NCBI GenBank assembly: GCA_946887155.1
Contig: CAMPKM010000153.1
Span: 1 to 7,020, forward strand
Origin: an uncultured Gemmatimonadota bacterium
GTDB lineage: Bacteria; Gemmatimonadota; Gemmatimonadetes; Gemmatimonadales; Gemmatimonadaceae
Length of the DNA: 7,020 nucleotides
Direction: 5' to 3'
A program made the position numbers and the translations under genes. The notes below the pieces were generated by a model, which was not told where the DNA came from, made no database searches, and saw nothing but the letters and a program-made list of their open reading frames with translations. This document shows, one piece after another, positions 1 through 4,166 of the stretch. The number at the start of each line of letters is the position of its first letter. Position 1 is the stretch's first letter.

Positions 1-16
1 CGGGAGGAGCAGGGCA

Positions 17-523
17 ATGGTGACGAAGACGAGTAAGGGCAACGCGGTCGTGACGCTGCCGTCGGACACGCAGATCCTCATCACGCGCGAGTTCGATGCG
101 CCGGCGCACCTGGTCTGGAAGGCCTTGACCACGCCGGAGCTGGTGAAGCGCTGGTGGCACGCCAATCGCGGCACCATGCAACTGGCGGAGATCGACCTGC
201 GCGTCGGTGGGAAGTGGCGCTCGGTGATGATCGCCGGCAAGGACTTCGAGGTCGGGTTCCACGGCGAATACCGGGAGATCGTACCTAACGAGAAACTGGT
301 TTACACCGAGGTCTACGAGGGTGCGCCGCCCGGGCCAGGCGGCGCGGAGGAGGCGACCGTGGTCACGACGACGTTCACCGCCCGCGCCGACAGGACACTC
401 CTGACCACTCTCATTGATTGTCGCACGAAGGAAGTCCGGGACATCATCATCGATTCCGGAATGGAAGCCGGGATGCAGGACTCGTTCGACCTGCTGGAGC
501 AGGTGGCACAGACGCTTGCCTGA
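17..523 (+). CDS. SRPBCC / AHSA1-type (START-like) domain protein
   Basis: This 168-residue protein looks like a single SRPBCC domain of the AHSA1 (activator of Hsp90 ATPase homologue 1-like) type, a helix-grip fold with a deep hydrophobic ligand pocket. Visible landmarks are the N-terminal strand and helix 'ITREFDAPAHLVWKALTTPE' (residues 22-41) followed by 'KRWW' (44-47), the 'GGKWRSVM' strand (64-71), 'FHGEYREIVPNEKLVYTEVY' (81-100), and a long C-terminal helix with 'GMQDSFDLLEQV' (152-163). The length is normal for a one-domain family member. No signal peptide is visible, so it should be cytosolic. The ATG is preceded by a strong purine-rich site (GGAGGAG at 3-9). Relatives are often the second gene of an ArsR-regulator/SRPBCC pair, so an ArsR-type gene could lie just before the window; that is inference. 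The ligand is unknown and Hsp90 activation should not be assumed for a bacterial member. Confidence 0.93.
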   Translation: MVTKTSKGNAVVTLPSDTQILITREFDAPAHLVWKALTTPELVKRWWHANRGTMQLAEIDLRVGGKWRSVMIAGKDFEVGFHGEYREIVPNEKLVYTEVYEGAPPGPGGAEEATVVTTTFTARADRTLLTTLIDCRTKEVRDIIIDSGMEAGMQDSFDLLEQVAQTLA

Positions 524-532
524 CGAGCGAAT

Positions 533-557
533 GGCGGGCGGGCTCGGCCCGTCCGCC
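533..557. terminator. GC-rich hairpin between convergent genes, candidate terminator
   Basis: An 11-bp stem (arms 533-543 and 547-557) closes a 3-base loop TCG. Ten pairs are Watson-Crick and one is G·U when read as + strand RNA (A·C on the other strand). It lies 9 bases after the SRPBCC stop and 10 bases before the end of the opposing NTF2-like gene. That position suits a terminator serving the + strand gene and perhaps both. No T-run follows on either strand, so it is not a textbook intrinsic terminator. Confidence 0.5.
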
Positions 558-567
558 AGGCGTCCCG

Positions 568-999
568 TCAAGCCTTCGGTTTCGGTTTCGTCTTGTCGCG
601 GCCGAACGGATCGCCGACCAGGGACTCGGTGTGCATCGCGCACAACCACTCACCGTTCTTCCTGACCCACACGGATGAATCGTTGGCCTCGAGGTTCACG
701 CGCGTCCCGTCGACGGTGAGCTTCTCCTTTACCTGGTAGGCGACCAGCGCGACGTCCTCATTGAGGAATTGCACCTGCGCCGACGATTCATCGAACGTGT
801 ACCGTTCGAGCTCCCAGTCGCCTTCCGTCGTCAGGCGGCCCATGGTTTCCGGGGTGATGGCGGAGACCCCCTGGGCACCGACGACGATGCAGTTGTCATG
901 CGTCATCTGCGAGGCCGCCTCGCCGTCCTTGGCTCGCATCGCGTTCCAGAAGCGACGTTCGTGCTCGAGCAATTCCTGCGTTCTGGCGGCGGTGGTCAT
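568..999 (-). CDS. NTF2-like / SnoaL-like (DUF4440-type) protein
   Basis: The 143-residue product resembles the NTF2-like superfamily, DUF4440/SnoaL-like branch. These are small alpha+beta cone folds that act as enzymes, binding proteins or oligomerising domains. It opens with helices 'TQELLEHERRFWNAMRAKDGEAASQMTHDNCIVVG' (residues 7-41), where the 'WNAM..KD...' spacing is typical. Strands follow: 'AQVQFLNEDVALVAYQVKEKLTVDG' (74-98) and 'NDSSVWVRKNGEWLCAMHTES' (106-126), the latter being the usual closing 'W....G.W....H..S' pattern. The tail 'GRDKTKPKPKA' is basic and probably disordered. The open frame extends upstream to 1167, but the Met at 999 is chosen because it has a GGAGG site and because the upstream part shows no family similarity. 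It has no signal peptide. A catalytic role cannot be assigned. It lies 219 bases behind CHRD gene 1 on the same strand, with a structured spacer between them. Confidence 0.9.
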   Translation of the reverse strand: MTTAARTQELLEHERRFWNAMRAKDGEAASQMTHDNCIVVGAQGVSAITPETMGRLTTEGDWELERYTFDESSAQVQFLNEDVALVAYQVKEKLTVDGTRVNLEANDSSVWVRKNGEWLCAMHTESLVGDPFGRDKTKPKPKA

Positions 1000-1003
1000 G
1001 GAT

Positions 1004-1008
1004 CCTCC
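1004..1008 (-). promoter_or_regulatory. Shine-Dalgarno site fixing the start of the NTF2-like gene
   Basis: GGAGG on the minus strand lies 4 bases before the ATG at 999. It supports this start over the longer frame opening at 1167, which would run back through the structured spacer. Confidence 0.7.
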
Positions 1009-1135
1009 CGGATGTCTGTTGATACGGTTGTTGCTCTCAATCTCGTCAGGCACGCGCCGCCAGTACAAACACAGCCGTCTCAACGACGAGAACGGCTTTC
1101 CTGCGGTGGGACCAGCCAACCTCAACGCGAGGCGA

Positions 1136-1213
1136 AGCCGTGATGGCGACAAGCGACCTGAGAGCACTCCCGGTTAGACCGGAGGAGTAATCGCTTGCCG
1201 CCACCATACGGTT
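1136..1213 (-). repeat. Nested imperfect hairpin behind CHRD gene 1
   Basis: The spacer after the CHRD gene 1 stop contains several inverted segments sharing one centre. On the + strand, AGCCGT (1136-1141) faces ACGGTT (1208-1213) with one G·T. TGGCG (1144-1148) faces CGCCA (1199-1203). CAAGCGA (1150-1156) faces TCGCTTG (1191-1197). ACTC+CCGGT (1166-1174) faces ACCGG..GAGT (1178-1188), with a 2-base bulge and a TAG loop. The whole could fold as one stem of about 78 bases starting 6 bases after the stop codon. No T-run follows, so it may act as an mRNA 3'-end stabiliser, a factor-dependent terminator, an extragenic palindrome or a small RNA. Confidence 0.6.
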
Positions 1214-1218
1214 GTCGT

Positions 1219-1719
1219 TCAGTCCGAGATCTGTCCGCGAATTTCTCCGGTCGGGTTTGCCGTCGTGTGGAGATTGATGTACGTGTTGCCGTCGTCCATG
1301 AGCGCGAGCAGCTCCTGCATGTCGATGCTGGCATGCCCGGTGAACGTGAACGATCCGGAGACGAGCACACCCGACGTTCCGGTCAGGTTGCTGATGTTCA
1401 GCGTCACGATCGGCTCAGCGATGCCTGTCGTGCCCGCCGGGCCGTGGATGTGCGCAGCCGTCACGGGTCCGCTCATGTTGCCGCTCACGGTGACCGTGTA
1501 GACGATCGTAGTCGTGTTCCCGGTTGTTGTTGCCGTGAAATTCGCGTCAGCCGTGGCGGTAGCGGTTGGTACCGGTGGGACTTCCGACGCGCCATCGAGT
1601 GAGGCCTCGAACGTCTGCGTGTCGGGCGGTCCATTGGGATCCTCGTCGTCGTCGTCGCAGGCGACGGCGCCAAGTACGGACACGGCAAGCAGGGAGATCA
1701 GGGTATTTCGCAACCTCAT
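1219..1719 (-). CDS. CHRD-domain lipoprotein (paralogue 1)
   Basis: This 166-residue exported lipoprotein has a CHRD domain, named after chordin repeats; the bacterial members are mostly uncharacterised. Residues 1-20 form a signal peptide (basic 'MRLRN', then a hydrophobic stretch) ending 'GAVAC', which makes Cys21 the likely lipidated residue. An acidic tether 'DDDDEDPNG' follows. The CHRD domain covers about residues 36-164. It starts 'TFEASLDGASEVPP', carries the signature 'AAHIHGPAG' (88-96) and ends with 'NTYINLHTTANPTGEIRGQI' (145-164). All the usual histidines are present (His90, His92, His151). The Asp run is encoded by a perfect TCG triplet repeat at 1643-1657 on the + strand, so its length could vary by slippage. 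A GGAGG site 6 bases upstream supports the ATG. The gene is 221 bases behind CHRD gene 2 on the same strand. An envelope location is inferred; the ligand is unknown. Confidence 0.93.
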   Translation of the reverse strand: MRLRNTLISLLAVSVLGAVACDDDDEDPNGPPDTQTFEASLDGASEVPPVPTATATADANFTATTTGNTTTIVYTVTVSGNMSGPVTAAHIHGPAGTTGIAEPIVTLNISNLTGTSGVLVSGSFTFTGHASIDMQELLALMDDGNTYINLHTTANPTGEIRGQISD

Positions 1720-1725
1720 GTGGTA

Positions 1726-1758
1726 CCTCCGCGGTGAGAAGAGATCGCTTCACGGCGG
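1726..1758 (-). promoter_or_regulatory. Hairpin leader running into the SD of CHRD gene 1
   Basis: In the mRNA sense, CCGCCGTGA (1758-1750) pairs with TCACCGCGG (1737-1729) at 8 of 9 positions, with possible further pairing inside (GAAG/CTTC). The last GG of the 3' arm is the start of the GGAGG ribosome-binding site (1730-1726), so folding would partly cover it. The motif TTCTCACCGCGGAGG recurs almost unchanged, with one base deleted, before CHRD gene 2. Confidence 0.5.
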
Positions 1759-1874
1759 ACCGTGCGACAGACGTCGGGGGGCGTCCGTGTTCTGCGCATA
1801 ACGCCGCTTGCACGCAACTCGTACCCGCCTTCTGTCCGGGGTTTCGCGAACACGGCTGTTTGGCCTCGGCAGCG

Positions 1875-1917
1875 CGCACCCGCCCGTTACGAAACGAATC
1901 CTCGCAACGGGCGTGCG
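1875..1917 (-). terminator. Hairpin behind CHRD gene 2, candidate terminator
   Basis: CGCAC (1875-1879) and GCCCGTT (1882-1888) pair perfectly with AACGGGC (1906-1912) and GTGCG (1913-1917). This gives a 12-bp stem with a CC bulge at 1880-1881 and a 17-base loop. It lies 23 bases past the CHRD gene 2 stop, in the spacer before CHRD gene 1. No T-run follows on the minus strand, so the terminator role is only likely; mRNA end protection is an alternative. The rest of the 1720-1940 spacer shows only the CHRD gene 1 leader and no clear promoter. Confidence 0.5.
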
Positions 1918-1940
1918 TCGCTTAACTAAACCTGCGTCAC

Positions 1941-2459
1941 TCAGCGGGCGCCGATCTGCCCCCTGATTTCGCCCTCGGGGAAGGCTGCCGTTCGAATGTT
2001 GACGTAGGCATTCCCCGTCCTGAGCAGATTGACCAGGGAATCGATGGATACGGCCGGGTTGGTGGTGCTGCCGAAAGTGCCATTGATGATCAGGCCCGCC
2101 GAGTCCGTACTCGTTATGGTGAGCGGCACCAGCACGTCGGCGACGGAATTGTCGTCGGCTGGTCCGTGGATCGTCGCCTCGACCGCTCCCGCGCTCAGGT
2201 CACCAACGGTGATCGAGTACGTGACGAGCTTCCGTTCGTCGGATGTCGGGTCAAAGAATGGGGAGATGCCGGTGGTGACGCTGAATGTGCCCGTGCCAGC
2301 GGCGGGGACGTCGACCGCGGTCGGTCGTTGCGAAGCGCCATCGAGATCCGCCCTGAAAACGAGCGGTGTGAACGCCGGCGCGGTCGATTCATCTTCGTCT
2401 CCGCAACTGACCGCCGCCATGCCGAGGGCGAGAACCGCCATCGCTAGTCGTGCTTTCAT
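1941..2459 (-). CDS. CHRD-domain lipoprotein (paralogue 2, histidine-poor)
   Basis: This 172-residue lipoprotein is a diverged paralogue of its downstream neighbour. A signal peptide 'MKARLAMAVLALGMAAVSC' makes Cys19 the probable lipidation site, followed by the acidic tether 'GDEDESTAP'. The CHRD domain spans about residues 33-169: 'LVFRADLDGASQRP', then 'EATIHGPADD' (94-103), then 'NAYVNIRTAAFPEGEIRGQI' (150-169). Two positions that are His in the neighbour and in typical members are replaced, Thr in 'ATIHGPA' and Arg in 'NIRTAA'; only the His of 'IHGPA' remains. If these histidines bind metal or ligand, that ability is probably weakened. Two adjacent ATGs exist (2462 and 2459); 2459 is preferred from SD spacing. 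The gene is divergent from the HEMLH lipoprotein gene, with a 238-base region between them that must carry both promoters. Role unknown; an envelope location is inferred. Confidence 0.92.
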   Translation of the reverse strand: MKARLAMAVLALGMAAVSCGDEDESTAPAFTPLVFRADLDGASQRPTAVDVPAAGTGTFSVTTGISPFFDPTSDERKLVTYSITVGDLSAGAVEATIHGPADDNSVADVLVPLTITSTDSAGLIINGTFGSTTNPAVSIDSLVNLLRTGNAYVNIRTAAFPEGEIRGQIGAR

Positions 2460-2464
2460 CATTT

Positions 2465-2469
2465 CCTCC
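2465..2469 (-). promoter_or_regulatory. Shine-Dalgarno site deciding between two ATGs of CHRD gene 2
   Basis: GGAGG on the minus strand is 2 bases from the first ATG (2462) and 5 bases from the second (2459). Usual spacing favours the second, giving a 172-residue product; the difference is one Met. Confidence 0.6.
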
Positions 2470-2494
2470 GCGTGAGAATTTCAGTTCTCCGCGG
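2468..2494 (-). promoter_or_regulatory. Hairpin leader overlapping the SD of CHRD gene 2
   Basis: In the mRNA sense, CCGCG+GAGAA pairs perfectly with TTCTC+CGCGG across a 6-base loop CTGAAA, with one unpaired A in the 3' arm. This 10-bp stem overlaps the first bases of the GGAGG site. It resembles the leader of CHRD gene 1 in sequence (TTCTCACGCGGAGG) and in placement. Translational control or leader stabilisation is inferred. The remainder of the 2495-2697 divergent region holds an AT-richer block near 2600-2616 that may contain promoter elements, but I could not name convincing -35/-10 pairs for either gene. Confidence 0.5.
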
Positions 2495-2687
2495 CGGCAG
2501 ACATCGACAACGTGAATGGTACTTCGCTGCCTGCGCTTACCACCGCGGGCAATGGCAGGTCGTACACACCCACGAAACTCATGTTGATGAGCTAAGGGCG
2601 AAAATCTTTTCATTTTGCTCTGTCGCTCGAGCCCGCTCGCTGATACCGTTGCGCCTGGCAGGTAAATCGCTGAGTTCGATTGCAGCC

Positions 2688-2691
2688 AGGG
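2688..2691 (+). promoter_or_regulatory. Weak SD favouring the ATG at 2698
   Basis: AGGG lies 6 bases before the ATG at 2698. The upstream in-frame alternative is a TTG at 2680 that would add six residues before the signal peptide; the ATG gives a normal lipoprotein signal length. Confidence 0.45.
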
Positions 2692-2697
2692 CAGGGA

Positions 2698-3558
2698 ATG
2701 AATCCACGAGGCGTGCGTGTTTCGCTGGTGTTGCTCTCCGCGGTTCTCAGCACGCTCCTGGCCTGCGACTCAGCGACTGAGCCATTGCCTGATGGCACGC
2801 GGCTACTCTCGGCGCCGCCGGTCTATCAGGTATGGTGGTCGATGACGGAGTCGTGTTCCGCTCGTTCGGGGCAGTTCGCGGCGATCGACTGGTACGTCGT
2901 GCCGGGGGTCGCGCAGTTCACGCACAAGGGCGAGCCGGTAAGCGGCTACTGGTCATCGGCTGGCGACCGGATCGTGATTGCCGAACGCGCGATGCTGGAC
3001 GGCGGTCTTGTGCGTCATGAGATGCTGCATGCACTCATTGGAGGACGCGGCGGACACTCTCGTGAGGCATTCCTCGAGCACTGTGGAGGCTCCGTCGTGT
3101 GCCTCGGCGGATGCCTGCGGGATGTAGGCGTCGCCCCTTCCGTTGGTGGCGCGGTAGCGCGCGTGGCGCCAGGTGAGATGCGCGTCGATGTGGCTGTCGA
3201 CCCGCCGGTGCCCCAGCGCTCCCTGGACGACGGCCATTTCCGGTTGGTGGTAACGGTGACCAACCCCTGGCCGGATTCGGTGGTCGTCCTCCTGCCCTCG
3301 TCAGGCAGCCTGCCGGCGGAGTCGTTCAGCTTCCGATTGAACAGCGGTCGCACGGGTCTCTGGAACACGCATCATGCCTGGGATCCCGGCGTGACGGTGT
3401 TTGGTCCAGGCGCCACTCACCGCGCCATTTTCGACTTCAGGCTCGCCGACCGGTTCGATGGCGTTCATGACCTGCCCGAAGGCGTCTACGAGGTGCAGGG
3501 TGGCTTCGGTCCCGCCACGAGCGACACGCGTTCCTTCCTGTTCGGCCAACCACGATGA
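2698..3558 (+). CDS. Lipoprotein with HExxH metallopeptidase signature and BsuPI-like C-terminal domain
   Basis: This 286-residue exported lipoprotein starts with a signal peptide at 1-22 ending in a textbook lipobox 'LLAC', with Cys23 lipidated. The central domain (about 45-145) begins 'VWWSMTESCSARSGQFAAIDWYVVPG', continues 'GYWSSAGDRIVIAE', then 'GGLVRHEMLHALIGGRGGHSREAFLEHCGGSVVCLGGC'. His107-Glu108 and His111 form an HExxH zinc-peptidase motif, and His120 or Glu127 could be the third ligand. Cys53, Cys129, Cys135 and Cys139 could form disulfides outside the cytoplasm. The spacing does not fit the metzincin HExxHxxGxxH pattern. The C-terminal part (about 178-284, 'FRLVVTVTNPWPDSVVVLLPSSG' through 'LPEGVYEVQGGFG') resembles the BsuPI/intracellular-proteinase-inhibitor beta-sandwich, so an inhibitor-like or adhesion module may be fused to the catalytic part. 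Peptidase activity is inferred from the motif only. The start is set at the ATG rather than an upstream TTG at 2680. Confidence 0.82.
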   Translation: MNPRGVRVSLVLLSAVLSTLLACDSATEPLPDGTRLLSAPPVYQVWWSMTESCSARSGQFAAIDWYVVPGVAQFTHKGEPVSGYWSSAGDRIVIAERAMLDGGLVRHEMLHALIGGRGGHSREAFLEHCGGSVVCLGGCLRDVGVAPSVGGAVARVAPGEMRVDVAVDPPVPQRSLDDGHFRLVVTVTNPWPDSVVVLLPSSGSLPAESFSFRLNSGRTGLWNTHHAWDPGVTVFGPGATHRAIFDFRLADRFDGVHDLPEGVYEVQGGFGPATSDTRSFLFGQPR

Positions 3559-3581
3559 CCGCAGTAGCCCAGAACGCGGGC

Positions 3582-3720
3582 AGCACGGGTTTCGCGGAAT
3601 AACACTGGACGGCAGGCGACCGGCCGAACACCCATCGTGATTCCGCTTGAAGATGTGCCTGATCGGGCAGGTGTTCCGCCGGTCGCCAGCCGTACGGCGT
3701 CCTTCTGCCAAACCCGCGCT
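3582..3720. repeat. Long imperfect inverted repeat (about 51-base arms) in the intergenic spacer
   Basis: Arms 3582-3632 and 3670-3720 are inverted copies of each other with no gaps, and 41 of 51 positions match. The inner core (3609-3632 against 3670-3693) matches at 22 of 24, including an unbroken run GGCGACCGGC / GCCGGTCGCC. The central 37 bases (3633-3669) are not repeated. The element lies wholly between the stop of the HEMLH lipoprotein gene and the padR dyad. It encodes no plausible protein. It could be a miniature inverted-repeat element, a remnant of an inverted duplication, or a transcribed long hairpin ending the upstream gene. Confidence 0.8.
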
Positions 3721-3765
3721 ATCCGTGTGCAGAGCGCATCTCCGCGAAAATCGTTCTACTCTTGA

Positions 3766-3810
3766 CTGTCTAGAGGAAACGACGCATCCTCCAGTCGTTC
3801 CTCTAGACAG
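3766..3810. promoter_or_regulatory. Inverted repeat upstream of padR, probable PadR operator
   Basis: CTGTCTAGAGGAAACGAC (3766-3783) and GTCGTTCCTCTAGACAG (3794-3810) are inverted copies differing by one extra A, around a 10-base centre. Each arm itself contains the palindrome TCTAGA; the two palindrome centres are 33 bp apart, about three helical turns. The site ends 14 bases before the padR ATG. PadR proteins commonly repress their own operon by binding dyads in the promoter, so this is the likely operator. A TTGACT at 3762-3767 and a TACTCT at 3757-3762 are possible promoter hexamers, but no well-spaced pair is convincing. Confidence 0.72.
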
Positions 3811-3824
3811 CCTAGCCGAACGCG

Positions 3825-4163
3825 ATGCGCGCGACCCGTACCGACCTGCTGCAGGGCACCCTCGACCTGATCATCCTCCAGATGCTCCAGGGTGGGGCGA
3901 CCAACGGATGGGACCTGACGCTGCGCATCCAGGCCACTTCGAAGGATGTCCTCTCCGTGAACGCGGGTTCGCTGTACCCGGCGCTGTATCGCCTCGAATC
4001 ACGCGGGCTGATCAAGGCCAAGTGGAAGACGACCGCGAAGAACCGCCGGGCGAAGTTCTACGCGCTGACCGCACAGGGACGCCGGCAACTGGCGGCGGAA
4101 CGGTCGACGTGGGAGCGATTCGCCGGTGCACTGTCCGCGATTCTCGCTTCCCGGGGAGAGTAG
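3825..4163 (+). CDS. PadR family transcriptional regulator
   Basis: The 112-residue product is a compact PadR regulator, a winged helix-turn-helix DNA-binding dimer. It begins with the classic 'TDLLQGTLDLIILQML' (residues 6-21). 'NGWDLTLRIQATSKDVLSVNAGSLYPALYRLESRGLIKAKW' (27-67) contains the recognition helix around 'NAGSLYPALYRLESRG'. The wing 'NRRAKFYALTAQGRRQL' (73-89) follows, then a short C-terminal helix for dimerisation. The usual 'HGY' ahead of helix 2 is 'NGW' here. The length matches the short PadR subfamily found beside ADOP permeases in Acidobacteriota and Gemmatimonadota. There is no evident Shine-Dalgarno site before the ATG, so translation may depend on a short or leaderless transcript. 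The permease begins 3 bases after its stop, so the two are almost certainly cotranscribed. Autorepression through the upstream dyad is inferred; the inducer is unknown. Confidence 0.95.
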   Translation: MRATRTDLLQGTLDLIILQMLQGGATNGWDLTLRIQATSKDVLSVNAGSLYPALYRLESRGLIKAKWKTTAKNRRAKFYALTAQGRRQLAAERSTWERFAGALSAILASRGE

Positions 4164-4166
4164 CCC

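Noticed and set aside
533..557. Hairpin between the convergent genes considered as a toxin-antitoxin or small RNA locus
   Set aside because: Only about 44 bases separate the genes, and a short GC-rich stem there is most simply a terminator.
1000..1167. N-terminal extension of the NTF2-like gene to a start at 1167
   Set aside because: The extension has no family similarity, crosses the structured spacer, and the Met at 999 has a GGAGG site.
2577..2592. Small palindrome CTCAT-GTTG-ATGAG in the divergent promoter region
   Set aside because: Only 5 bp per arm, which is expected by chance in a region of this size; no second copy supports an operator.
3437..3711. Minus-strand frames giving a peptide like that of the + strand frame across 3650-3720 ('RSPAV..' and 'SAKP' shared)
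   Set aside because: The similarity follows simply from the inverted repeat. Differences are spread evenly over codon positions, so there is no sign of selection on a protein.
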